DNA of 64,000 nt. It comes from Pseudobdellovibrionaceae bacterium (GTDB taxonomy: Bacteria; Bdellovibrionota; Bdellovibrionia; Bdellovibrionales; JAMPXM01). The DNA lies in NCBI GenBank assembly GCA_021463345.1, contig JAJTYM010000015.1, forward strand, positions 1-64,000. The letters run 5' to 3'. Below are positions 8,411 to 16,043 of the stretch, in pieces; within the stretch, counting starts at the first letter, position 1; the number at the start of each line of letters is the position of its first letter. Both the position numbers and the translations under genes were made by a program. The notes under the pieces are model-generated. The model saw only the letters and a program-made list of their open reading frames with translations, did not search any database and had not been told where the DNA came from.

Positions 8411-9310
8411 TCATTTTCGGCCCGCGGAGGACTGGGACTGGCGCACTGGCTTCGCCTTCGACGTCGTGCGCGCGCAGTTCTCGTGCGGGCGGATCGGGCG
8501 GGGGGCGATCCGCGCGGCGCAAACGACTTGATCGCTCGCCGCATGAACGAAGCTCACCCGGACTTCGTCGCTGCGGACGTCGAGGCGCGCCCAATGGGCT
8601 TCGTTCCTGAACAACCAGACCGTCTCCACTTTGAACGGTCCCTCGGCGTAATCGCGGGGCTGGGTGGGCAGGGACTCGTGAACCGCGCCGGAGACGATCA
8701 TCGGCACGCCGCTGACCGAGACGAGCGAAGCGATGTGGTCGTGGCCGACGATGAGCGCGGTGACGCGATTGGCGCGCTCCGCGAGGGTCCGGCGCAGGCC
8801 GAGCTGGAATTCTTTTCTCTCATACCAGTTATGCCGGTCGCTGACCGTGAAGGTCGGGTGGTGGTAAACGATGAAAACGTACGGTTCGCGCGCCGTCTCG
8901 AGCTCGTGGTTCAGGAAGCGAAGCTGCGCGGCGACGGTTTTTTCGTTGTCGGAGTTGAGGACGATGAAGCGCGCCGGCCCTTTGACCCTCGAATAGGCCT
9001 CGTCCGGCATGCCGAAGTAACGGATCTCTTCCCGGTAGCCGGCGCTGTGGTTGCCGATCGCGACGACGTCGAACGTGAAACCGCGTTCTTTCCATGAGTT
9101 CCAGATGGACGCGTACCCTTGTTTCGTTTCGTAGAGATTGTCGCCTGGCAGGATCAGCGCCGAAACACCGGCCTTTTTCACCGACCGACGGACGAGCGAA
9201 TGATCGTCGTTGACCAAACCCGCGTCGCCGACGATCGCGTATTCAAAACCCGCGGCCGCGGGAACGAGACTGAAAGTCGCCAGCAGGACCCGCAGAACAA
9301 ATGACGTCAT
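8411..9310 (-). CDS. Secreted metallophosphatase (purple acid phosphatase-like)
   Basis: A 299-residue protein with a clear signal peptide (about residues 1-21, ending PAAAG) after an AGGAGG ribosome site. The metal-binding blocks of the calcineurin/tartrate-resistant acid phosphatase fold are GDAG (Asp29), PGDNLY (Asp57, Asn58), GNHS (86-89), VYHHP and VGHDH. In most relatives the third block is GNHD or GNHE; here the last residue is Ser89, so turnover or substrate range may differ. The C-terminus ends in a basic Ser/Lys/Arg-rich tail. It probably acts in the periplasm on phosphomonoesters. It is not in an obvious operon. Confidence 0.82.
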   Translation of the reverse strand: MTSFVLRVLLATFSLVPAAAGFEYAIVGDAGLVNDDHSLVRRSVKKAGVSALILPGDNLYETKQGYASIWNSWKERGFTFDVVAIGNHSAGYREEIRYFGMPDEAYSRVKGPARFIVLNSDNEKTVAAQLRFLNHELETAREPYVFIVYHHPTFTVSDRHNWYERKEFQLGLRRTLAERANRVTALIVGHDHIASLVSVSGVPMIVSGAVHESLPTQPRDYAEGPFKVETVWLFRNEAHWARLDVRSDEVRVSFVHAASDQVVCAARIAPRPIRPHENCARTTSKAKPVRQSQSSAGRK

Positions 9311-9464
9311 AACCCCTCCTGAGAGTCCGTGTCTCACAAACGGATTTGTTTCGCTAGCCGCTCCAAAGCGAGGAAGCGGGGCGTCGCGGCGCTCGAAGGA
9401 GAGCTGTCCTCATCTGCCGTATTCATCTGTGGACTTCGCGCGGTGGATTGATTTTAATCGCGTC

Positions 9465-9869
9465 ATGAAACGCGTTCTTTACAGTCTCCTGGCGATCGTC
9501 ATCTGCGCCGGTCTCATCGTCGTCGTCGTGCAGAACTGGAGCTTTTTGTTCGCCAAGACGGTGACCGGTGAGGTTCTCGAGGTCGAGCGGGTCATTGAAC
9601 CCACGTACATCGGCAGCGGCGGCGTCCCGAGCAACCAGGTCTTTTCATTCGCGGTGGCGATCAAGGCCGAAGACGGCGAAATCTTCACGTCGAGCAGCGA
9701 GGACCGCCAGTGGGCCGTGGCTCGCAAGGGCGGATGCGTCGAAGCCAAGTTCTACCCGTATCCGCCGTGGGAGTTCGGCAAAGCCAACACGTACCTCAAC
9801 GCGCGTTTGGTCAGGCTCCTGGAGTGCGCGCCGTCGCAGGACGTTCCGCCGCCGCCCGCTCCCGAGTGA
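9465..9869 (+). CDS. Small membrane-anchored protein of unknown function
   Basis: A 134-residue protein with an N-terminal hydrophobic helix (about residues 5-26) that would anchor it or act as an uncleaved signal. The rest is a compact, probably beta-rich domain with the motif GEVLEVERV and two Cys (in GGCVEAKFYP and LLECAP), ending in a Pro-rich tail. I recognise no catalytic motif. ATG 9465 was chosen because it opens directly into the hydrophobic segment; the upstream open frame looks non-coding. It is convergent with the FAD dehydrogenase gene. Confidence 0.6.
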   Translation: MKRVLYSLLAIVICAGLIVVVVQNWSFLFAKTVTGEVLEVERVIEPTYIGSGGVPSNQVFSFAVAIKAEDGEIFTSSSEDRQWAVARKGGCVEAKFYPYPPWEFGKANTYLNARLVRLLECAPSQDVPPPPAPE

Positions 9870-9903
9870 CGGTCGCGAGCCCCGCATTCCGCTTGATCAC
9901 CGG

Positions 9904-11448
9904 TCAGCGCGAAGCGACTGTCGCGACGACCGCTTCGGCGACGCGGATGCCGTCACAGGCGGCGGACGTGATCCCGCCGGCGTAGCCGGCGCCTTCGCCG
10001 GTCGGGTAAAGGCCTTTGTGGCTCACGGATTCGAGCGTTTCCGGGTCGCGCGTCACCCGGACGGGGCACGAGGTGCGCGATTCGATCCCATGGAACTGAG
10101 CCTCCCCGCTGATGAATCCACGCATGCTTCGATCGAAGTGCTCGAGAGCGTCGCGCAGGTCGTCGCGCATCCAGGGGGGCAGCAATTCGTCGAGGCGCGC
10201 GGGAACGACTCCGGAAGGCGAGCTCGATTTCAGGGCGGGGCCGCCGCGCCCCGCGAGGAAATCGGTCACTCTCTGGACGGGGATCTCCCTGGAGCCGCCG
10301 CCGTCGCGCACGGCCTGGAAGGCCCGCCGCTCCAGCGCGCGTCGAAATTCAAGGCCGCCGAAGAGGTCCCGGCCGAAGAGCTTTTCGTGATCGACGGTCA
10401 CGACCATGGCCGCGTTGGCGAAGGGCGAGTTGCGGTGGTAGTTGCTCATCCCGTTGGAGACGACGCCGTCGGGCGACGTCCCCGAGGACAGCACGTAACC
10501 TCCCGGGCACATGCAGAAGCTGTAGACGCCGATGCCGCGCGCGTCGTCGTGCTTGGCGAGTTTGTAGTTGGCCGCGCCCAGGGCCGGGTGCTCGGCCGCC
10601 GCGCGGTACTGGATCCTGTTGATGAGCGCCTGCGGGTGCTCGATGCGCAGGCCGAGAGCGTAGGACTTGCCCTCCATGCGCACGCCGACCGCCCGCAGGT
10701 GGTCGAAGACGTCCTCGGCCGAATGGCCGGTGGCGAGCACCACGTGATCCGACCGGATCTCGCGGCCGTCGCGCGTTCGGACGCCGACGACGCGGCCGTT
10801 GTCGATCAGCAGCCCGGTCATCTTGGTGTCGAAGCGCAGCTCGCAGCCATTGGCGGCGAGGAACTCGCGGATCCTCGGGATCACGCGCCGGATGCGGTCG
10901 CTGCCGACGTGCGGATTGGCGAGGTAACGGATTTCCTCGGGCGCGCCGAAGCGCACGAGGCGGTCCATGACGTAGGGTATGAACGGCGATTTGATCCGGC
11001 TGATCAGTTTGCCGTCGGAGTAGAGTCCGGCCCCCCCTTCGCCGAAGCAAACGTTGTTCTCCGGGTCGAGCTCGCCGTAACGCCAGTGGCGATTGATCGC
11101 TTGGATGCGTTTGGAGCCGAGCGAGCCGCGTTCGAGGAGCACGCAGGGCAACCCGCGTTCGACGAGTCGGACCGCGGCGAAAAGCCCTGCGGGCCCTGAG
11201 CCGACGATCACGGGCCGGGCGGCGCCGGGCGCCGGGTTCAGTCGCTCGACGTGAAAGTCGTCGGCGGGCGGACTCTCCCCGGAATCGAAAACTTCGACCG
11301 TGTAGACCCAATGCGGATCGTCCGAACGGCGCGCATCGACCGACTTGCGGCGCACGCGGAATTGCGAATACCCCGGCGAAAGCCAGGCGAGGCGTTCTTC
11401 CAGGGACTCGTCAAGGCCGACTTTCAGGTCGCGATAGGTTCGACTCAT
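9904..11448 (-). CDS. NAD(P)/FAD-dependent oxidoreductase (COG2509-like)
   Basis: This 514-residue protein is an uncharacterised FAD-dependent dehydrogenase. After about 80 residues of alpha/beta N-terminal domain comes a Rossmann dinucleotide-binding motif, VIVGSGPAGLFAA, then the family blocks NVCFGEGGAGLYSDGKL and VLATGHSAEDVF, and a C-terminal GEGAGYAGGITSAACDG motif that closes the FAD site. COG2509 members are soluble and their physiological substrate is unknown. ATG 11448 begins the conserved region; the upstream frame overlaps the divergent psd gene. Only 79 bp separate the two starts, so they share a promoter region. Confidence 0.88.
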   Translation of the reverse strand: MSRTYRDLKVGLDESLEERLAWLSPGYSQFRVRRKSVDARRSDDPHWVYTVEVFDSGESPPADDFHVERLNPAPGAARPVIVGSGPAGLFAAVRLVERGLPCVLLERGSLGSKRIQAINRHWRYGELDPENNVCFGEGGAGLYSDGKLISRIKSPFIPYVMDRLVRFGAPEEIRYLANPHVGSDRIRRVIPRIREFLAANGCELRFDTKMTGLLIDNGRVVGVRTRDGREIRSDHVVLATGHSAEDVFDHLRAVGVRMEGKSYALGLRIEHPQALINRIQYRAAAEHPALGAANYKLAKHDDARGIGVYSFCMCPGGYVLSSGTSPDGVVSNGMSNYHRNSPFANAAMVVTVDHEKLFGRDLFGGLEFRRALERRAFQAVRDGGGSREIPVQRVTDFLAGRGGPALKSSSPSGVVPARLDELLPPWMRDDLRDALEHFDRSMRGFISGEAQFHGIESRTSCPVRVTRDPETLESVSHKGLYPTGEGAGYAGGITSAACDGIRVAEAVVATVASR

Positions 11449-11527
11449 GGATAGCGGCAAGATAACACAGCTTGCCTGCCGAGGTAAAACGCGGGGAGAA
11501 TGACCCGTCGTCTCGCCGGGAGGGTCG

Positions 11528-12376
11528 ATGAAAAACAAGCTCATGAACTTGATCCTGCCGGTGTTGCCGAAAGGGGAGCTCAGCACGGTCGTGGGGCGGT
11601 TGGTTTCGCGGCGGCTCCCGGAGCCGATCGGGCGCAAAACCGTCGAGTTGTTCGCGAAGTACTACGGCATCGACATGAGCGAAGCCGAATTCCCGATCGA
11701 GCGCTACAAGACGATCGGGGAGCTGTTCACCCGTCGCCTCAAGCCCGGCGCGCGTCCGGTCGGCGAGGGGATCGTCCACCCCGCCGACAGCCGCGTTACG
11801 GAAGCCGGGACGATCGAACGCATGCGGGTGATCCAGGCCAAGGGGCGCGCCTACTCGCTGCCCGAGCTCCTGCGCAGCAATCACTGGGCGCTCGCCTTCG
11901 AAGGCGGGGTTTTCGTCACTTACTATCTCTGCCCCACCGATTATCATCGCGTGCACGCGCCGGTGACGGGCGATGTCGTCTGGAGCTGTCACGTGCCGGG
12001 CGAGCTCTGGCCCGTCAACGAGTGGAGCGTCGGCGCGATCGAGGACCTGTTCGCGGTCAATGAGCGCGTGGTGGCCGTTGCCGACACCGAGAGGGGGAAG
12101 GTCGCCGTCATCATGGTCGCGGCCACCAACGTCGGCGACATCGGCGTCTGCTTCGACGAGGGCATTTCGACCGTTCACCGTGGCGGCGAGCGCGCGGCGC
12201 GCGAAAAATCCTACGAGCCGCCCAAGCCGATCGTCAAGGGGGAGGAGTTCGGCGTGTTCCGCATGGGTTCGACCGTGATCCTTCTTTTCGAGAAGGGCAT
12301 GGTCCCCGAGGCCGCTTGCGCTTCATTGCGGGGAAAGACCGTGCGGGTCGGCGAGACGTTGCACCGGGGGCGCTGA
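11528..12376 (+). CDS. psd: Phosphatidylserine decarboxylase
   Basis: Makes phosphatidylethanolamine from phosphatidylserine at the inner membrane face. The 282-residue proenzyme matches the usual bacterial length. The self-cleavage motif is MGST: cleavage between Gly247 and Ser248 would give beta and alpha chains and turn Ser248 into the pyruvoyl group. The conserved PADSRV (Asp87) and TDYHRVHAP (His140, His143) blocks needed for processing are present. An amphipathic N-terminal helix (MNLILPVLP) fits membrane association. GGGAGGG precedes the start. No phosphatidylserine synthase gene lies nearby. Function is secure from motif order. Confidence 0.95.
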   Translation: MKNKLMNLILPVLPKGELSTVVGRLVSRRLPEPIGRKTVELFAKYYGIDMSEAEFPIERYKTIGELFTRRLKPGARPVGEGIVHPADSRVTEAGTIERMRVIQAKGRAYSLPELLRSNHWALAFEGGVFVTYYLCPTDYHRVHAPVTGDVVWSCHVPGELWPVNEWSVGAIEDLFAVNERVVAVADTERGKVAVIMVAATNVGDIGVCFDEGISTVHRGGERAAREKSYEPPKPIVKGEEFGVFRMGSTVILLFEKGMVPEAACASLRGKTVRVGETLHRGR

Positions 12377-12552
12377 CCCGTCGGTTGGGTCTCCTGCCTG
12401 ACCAGTCGCCGATGGTCGTCGGCGCTCGAGAAAAAGCGGCTGATTTTACAGCATATAGCGCAATGTATCATTTCGCTCAAATCCATGTCCTGCTTGATCT
12501 AAAGAGAAGGTCAGGTGTAGTCTTGGCGACTCTTAATCGCTCTTTTTTGAGT

Positions 12553-12629
12553 CGGGGCGTAGCGCAGCTTGGTAGCGCGTTTGCTTCGGGAGCAAGAGGT
12601 CGCTGGTTCGAATCCAGTCGCCCCGACCA
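12553..12629 (+). tRNA. tRNA-Pro(CGG)
   Basis: A full cloverleaf of 77 bases with the CCA end encoded. The acceptor pairs CGGGGCG (12553-12559) with CGCCCCG (12619-12625), the D-arm is GCGC...GCGC, and the anticodon stem TTTGC/GCAAG holds loop TTCGGGA, giving anticodon CGG. The T-arm contains GGTTCGAATCC. It sits just before a lower-GC stretch with decayed mobile-type genes, so its 3' end could once have served as an integration site, but I see no repeat of it downstream. Confidence 0.96.
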
Positions 12630-12830
12630 ATTTAACTTACCGATTTATCAGCAGTATTTCGCTAAGTTCTGAATTGCCTGTCTAGTAGCAAAGATCTCTA
12701 AATCTGGTAGCACGCTACCGATCAAGCTCAAGCACTATGCGTCCCTTCTGAGAGGACGTGACGTGGACACGAAAGTGTTTCCTGAGGGCTCTAAGTTCGG
12801 AGTCTATTTTCCAGTAAAAGAAGATAAGCA

Positions 12831-13028
12831 ATGGCGCATCAAGCGCATGGTCACTCATCCTTCTTTGGCAAGCCACGAATAAGCGGACCGCACCCTATTT
12901 TCAAAATACCCCGGGCGGCCGGTCCGAGGGTAAATTTGCAAGCAAACAAAAACCGGACGGCGAAGGACTATCAAGTAAAGCAAATGATTAGGGCCATCAG
13001 GAAACTGGAGGAAGAACATGGGCGTTAA
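12831..13028 (+). pseudogene. HicA-like toxin remnant (N-terminally truncated)
   Basis: A 65-codon frame whose residues 16-60 resemble the second half of a HicA mRNA-interferase toxin: RISGPHPIFK corresponds to the RxSGSHHIF catalytic block, and VNLQANKNRTAKDYQVKQ to the VNLQ...AKPYQVKQ block. The first strand and helix of HicA are missing. The catalytic GSHH has become GPHP, with one His kept. Its stop overlaps the HicB-like start by 11 bp, the usual hicAB arrangement. I read it as an inactivated copy, though a short active variant cannot be excluded. An unrelated short frame (about 12762-12882) precedes it. Confidence 0.55.
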
Positions 13029-13575
13029 GAAAAAAAGCCGAAACGCCGCACAGGCAGCAGAGCTGGCGAAGCGATATGCTTACCGAGTTTTCTGGTCTGA
13101 TGACGATCAGGAGTTCGTGGCGACGTGCGCCGAGTTCCCGTCGCTTTCCGGACTGGGCGGATCTCAGGAGGACGCGCTCCGCGAGGCACAGGTCGCTGTT
13201 CGTGGGTCGATCGAGTGGATTAAAGCCACGTCTCAATCAATACATCCTCTCGAAGCTTGGTTAGCAACTTCCCCGCGATCTTCGCGGAGAGCGGGCGCCG
13301 GCCACCAGGCGGTGGCCTTTGCTTTCTCACCTGATCTTCGTCCGTTTCACCATCTTCGCACGTGCAAAGTCCGCCAAAACCTCGACAGCAGTGACCGGAA
13401 TCACCATGGCCTTACCGATGATCCACGACGCGCCGATGACAACGGCGATTTGGACGTAGAGGTGGAGGGCCATGAATTTTCGATCATGCGGCCACCTCTG
13501 GATGGCGGAACGCAAGGTAGAGGGCTGTGTTTGCTTACTCGGAGGTCCCGGTTCAAATCCGGGCCGGACCGCTAG
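13018..13575 (+). CDS. HicB-like antitoxin with degenerate C-terminus
   Basis: Residues about 18-62 match the HicB antitoxin fold: YAYRVFWSDDDQEFVATC, then AEFPSLSGLGG, then a helix EDALREAQVAV. This partially degraded RNase-H-like domain binds HicA. After about residue 75 the sequence stops looking like HicB. The usual ribbon-helix-helix or HTH DNA-binding domain is absent, and the frame runs on through a hairpin and a tRNA-like fragment, so the ORF end at 13575 is probably meaningless. It overlaps the HicA remnant by 11 bp. The pair is probably a decayed toxin-antitoxin operon in a lower-GC pocket after tRNA-Pro. Confidence 0.6.
   Translation: MGVKKKSRNAAQAAELAKRYAYRVFWSDDDQEFVATCAEFPSLSGLGGSQEDALREAQVAVRGSIEWIKATSQSIHPLEAWLATSPRSSRRAGAGHQAVAFAFSPDLRPFHHLRTCKVRQNLDSSDRNHHGLTDDPRRADDNGDLDVEVEGHEFSIMRPPLDGGTQGRGLCLLTRRSRFKSGPDR
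13300..13323 (+). terminator. Possible Rho-independent terminator after hicB remnant
   Basis: Perfect 7-bp arms GGCCACC (13300-13306) and GGTGGCC (13311-13317) with loop AGGC, followed by TTTGCTTT. If real, it marks the original end of the hicAB unit, well before the nominal ORF stop. The stretch 13260-13692 otherwise holds no convincing gene. Confidence 0.45.
13547..13571 (+). pseudogene. tRNA-like 3' fragment (T-arm plus acceptor strand)
   Basis: CCCGG-TTCAAAT-CCGGG (13547-13563) forms a canonical T-arm, followed directly by CCGGACC-G, which looks like a 3' acceptor strand. Upstream, GGCGGAACGCAAGGTAGA (from 13504) resembles a D-arm of a type II tRNA. The anticodon stem does not pair and the 5' acceptor matches only in part, so I read this as a tRNA remnant, not a working gene. 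Confidence 0.4.
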
Positions 13576-13692
13576 TGGAGATTCGTATGGGCTTCACGGA
13601 ATGAGCATTCTTTCTTCAGTTTCCCATCCATGTGCCCGGCCTTCGCCTTCAATGCATCCATTCCACACTCTGGAGCTGCTTCAACCAAGCGT

Positions 13693-14526
13693 TCAACAGC
13701 CAAATCCAAGGAATTTTAAAGCTTCTGCGCCAGGAAAACCCGGGTCGCAGGCCCTTTTCGATCCGCTTTCAGCCACGCTCATTTTGAGTTCGCGCCGCGC
13801 GTCCGCGCTGGCGAGCTTACGGTAGTAGCCGCGGTATTTCTTCATGACGTCGTTCATGTACAGAGAGGGCACGGCGTTCTCGGCGAGCCTGCGGCGCACG
13901 GCGGATGGACCCATATTGTAGGCGGCGACGTAGGCGGCCGGCCGTCGCCGGAACGAATCGCGCAGCCAAGCGAAGTACAGAGTGCCGAGGCGGATATTCG
14001 TGGCCGGGTCGCGAAGGCTCCCCGCGCCCCGCCAAATGACCCCGTAACGCCTCGCGATCCATTCGGCCGTGGATGGGTTGATCTGCATCAGACCGATCTC
14101 GCCGTGCTGGCCGAGGGCGTGCGTGTCGAAACAGCTCTCCTGGGCGACGATCGACATCACGAACAGGGGATCCATGCCTTGGCGCGCGGCTTCGCGCAGG
14201 ATGGCTCGGGAGATCTCCGCCGCGTCCGGCTTGTTCGCCCCGCGAAGGGACGAATCCACGTGGTTCTGGATGTAATTCTCCAGATTTTCTGCGATTCCGC
14301 TCGAAGCGACGCCGGCCCTCTCGGCCGCGCGTTCACCCAGCAGCTCCATGGCATGGTTGACGCGCGCCTCGTGGTCGACGCCGTTCGTTTTCTCGGATGC
14401 GGACGCCGCGCGGGCTTCGGCTGCCCTGATGGCGTTCAGCCGCAGATTCGACGGGGAAAGCAGGAGGAGCGCAGCCAGGCCCATGGCTTTGGTGACGGGA
14501 ACACGGCCGGTGCCGGTCGGTCTCAT
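13693..14526 (-). CDS. Soluble lytic transglycosylase (SLT domain)
   Basis: A 277-residue exported murein-cleaving enzyme. The SLT domain occupies about residues 105-250. The catalytic Glu130 sits in VAQES, followed by EIGLMQINP (143-151) and AYNMGPSAV, the family signatures. These enzymes cut MurNAc-GlcNAc bonds to leave 1,6-anhydro ends. The start at 14526 is supported by GAGGGGG upstream and opens a signal-like hydrophobic helix (residues 13-24). The 70 residues between signal and SLT domain are helical and may be a spacer. Transcribed alone, toward the decayed hicAB pocket. Confidence 0.9.
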   Translation of the reverse strand: MRPTGTGRVPVTKAMGLAALLLLSPSNLRLNAIRAAEARAASASEKTNGVDHEARVNHAMELLGERAAERAGVASSGIAENLENYIQNHVDSSLRGANKPDAAEISRAILREAARQGMDPLFVMSIVAQESCFDTHALGQHGEIGLMQINPSTAEWIARRYGVIWRGAGSLRDPATNIRLGTLYFAWLRDSFRRRPAAYVAAYNMGPSAVRRRLAENAVPSLYMNDVMKKYRGYYRKLASADARRELKMSVAESGSKRACDPGFPGAEALKFLGFGC

Positions 14527-14816
14527 GAGTCCCCCTCGGTCCCACGAGCCTTTGAGAGAACGTGCCGCTGAGGCTCGCGACAAATCATTTCCATTATCTC
14601 CGGGCTCCGCTGGGACTGTGGTTAAAACGTCACTTTTCGCGGCTTTCGTATCGTCTTGGTACGAAAAGTGGAGGTTTCAAAACTTTTCCCGTTGGGTTCG
14701 AGTCCCGGGGTGGGGCGCTCCGCAAAAATTCCATGGACCGGGCCGCCGCGGAGAGGCGGCGCACGGGTTCCTCCCGCGCGCCGCCCCATCCTCGTCGCGG
14801 CGGGGGCCGGTGGCCA

Positions 14817-15137
14817 TCAATGCGTCGACATCGCGCTTTCGATTCGGCGCTCGGCCTTGCGAGCCAGGCGTTTCACGCTTTCGATCGCCTTTGGCAGAAC
14901 GTTCTTGGCGGACCGTGACTTCACGCTCACGCGAGCGGTGCGGCGGGGGCCCGCGGGGCGTTTGGCAGTCGATTTTGCCGCTGACTTGGGGGTTGAGGCC
15001 GATTTCGCGAGGGAACGGCGCGCGGCCGCGCGTTTTTTCGCCGCTTTCACCGCCACGGGTTTGCGGGCCGTCTTGCGGGAGGTTTTGCGAGCCGGCTTTT
15101 TACCGCGTTTGCCGTTGCTTTTCATCGTTCTGGCCAT
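14817..15137 (-). CDS. Histone H1-like Lys/Ala/Arg-rich DNA-binding protein
   Basis: A 106-residue, extremely basic protein made of Lys, Arg, Ala, Ser, Pro and Thr, with repeated AKK, ARR and KSA-type motifs. This matches eukaryotic H1 C-terminal tails and bacterial H1-like proteins such as chlamydial Hc1/Hc2. The last 30 residues form a more ordered amphipathic helix (NVLPKAIESVKRLARKAERR). It is probably a nucleoid-compacting protein that binds DNA through charge. AAGGAG lies upstream of the start at 15137. A separate histone-fold gene lies 5.5 kb downstream. Identity rests on composition, so homology to Hc1 is not claimed. Confidence 0.75.
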   Translation of the reverse strand: MARTMKSNGKRGKKPARKTSRKTARKPVAVKAAKKRAAARRSLAKSASTPKSAAKSTAKRPAGPRRTARVSVKSRSAKNVLPKAIESVKRLARKAERRIESAMSTH

Positions 15138-15274
15138 GTCGTGACTCCTTCTTTCTCTAGTTCCGGCGAAAGGGCCGGGCGTGCGCTTGACGGAGACACT
15201 TCCACGATGGAGCGGGCGTGATCAATTCGGGAAACGGGTTGTGTGCGCAACTGCACAGGATCGCAATACGCCGG

Positions 15275-15697
15275 TCAGGACGGGCGCGAGTCGTTCAGGC
15301 GCTCAACGGCGTGGTTGTAGTCCTCGGCGAGATCGCTGAGGAGGTCTCCCTTGCGGAAATGGATGGGCGTCGGTCGCGCGCCGGAAGCCACCGCTTTGAG
15401 CTCGGTTTCGAGCCGGTGGATCGGCCCCGCCACGCGATTCGTCAGAATGAGCCCGGCGAGGATCAGCGAAACGAGGATCAAGAGGAAACAAAAAGCGCCG
15501 CCGGCCAAGAACCATCCGCGATTGGCGGTGAGCGTGGGGTCGTCGGTCCAGTGGAGCAAAAGCGACCCCAGCGATGTCAGGACGATCGTTACAAGCGCCA
15601 CGAAAAAGGTATAAGCGAGAACCGCCAACTGCAGCTTCGGGTGCACGAGGAAACGGCGTTTGTAAAATGGGATGTACGTTTTGGTCGGCTCGCTCAT
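15275..15697 (-). CDS. Two-TM protein with HAMP domain
   Basis: A 140-residue membrane protein with a basic cytoplasmic N-terminus, two transmembrane helices (about residues 25-47 and 62-86) and a HAMP-type linker (NRVAGPIHRLETELKAVASG, then about 35 residues). HAMP normally passes signals from membrane sensors to an output domain, but here the protein ends after it. It may pair with a separate output protein or regulate by dimerisation. AAGGA lies just upstream of ATG 15697. I cannot name a partner from the neighbours. Confidence 0.72.
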   Translation of the reverse strand: MSEPTKTYIPFYKRRFLVHPKLQLAVLAYTFFVALVTIVLTSLGSLLLHWTDDPTLTANRGWFLAGGAFCFLLILVSLILAGLILTNRVAGPIHRLETELKAVASGARPTPIHFRKGDLLSDLAEDYNHAVERLNDSRPS

Positions 15698-16043
15698 GCG
15701 GTTCCTTGCTGCTGGACGCGGCTCGTGCAACCGCTGAGAACTTGTCGACTTAACGGTGGTCCCGCTAAAGCGTCCAGCGGAAGTCGCGGCGTTGGTCCGG
15801 GCCCTTTCTCGCCTCGCCTCATCAGGATTCGGTCAGGATCCCGCGAGGGGAACCCGGTGCCGCCGAATCGCGCCAGAACGGAACGTCGTTTGCTGGTGCC
15901 CTCCGCGGATCCGTCGCGACCGTGGGGACGTGGCCGGTTCGGCACCGGGAAAAATCAGCCTTTTGCGGTTGTCGGGTTCACGTTCCCCGGGTCGTTGTGG
16001 TAAGAGTCCGGCGTTTCCGAATGATCGAGTTTTGGGGGGCAAA
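15698..16043. other. Divergent intergenic region without a gene
   Basis: 346 bp between the HAMP protein and the beta-barrel protein, which point away from each other. It must hold both promoters, but I see no convincing -35/-10 pair and no ORF with coding character. Confidence 0.5.

Noticed and set aside
9568-11199. 543-codon frame opposite the FAD oxidoreductase
   Set aside because: Shadow of a GC-rich gene with no domain and with high Arg/Ser content.
13327-13473. Short minus-strand frame with a hydrophobic stretch
   Set aside because: No ribosome site, and it lies in the decayed pocket; evidence is too thin to call a gene.
12626-13692. Attachment-site duplication of the tRNA-Pro 3' end
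   Set aside because: I looked for a repeat of the tRNA-Pro 3' end downstream; the later T-arm belongs to a different tRNA sequence.
14692-14710. T-arm-like motif GGGTTCGAGTCCC
   Set aside because: No D-arm, anticodon arm or matching acceptor upstream, so it is only a chance T-arm match.
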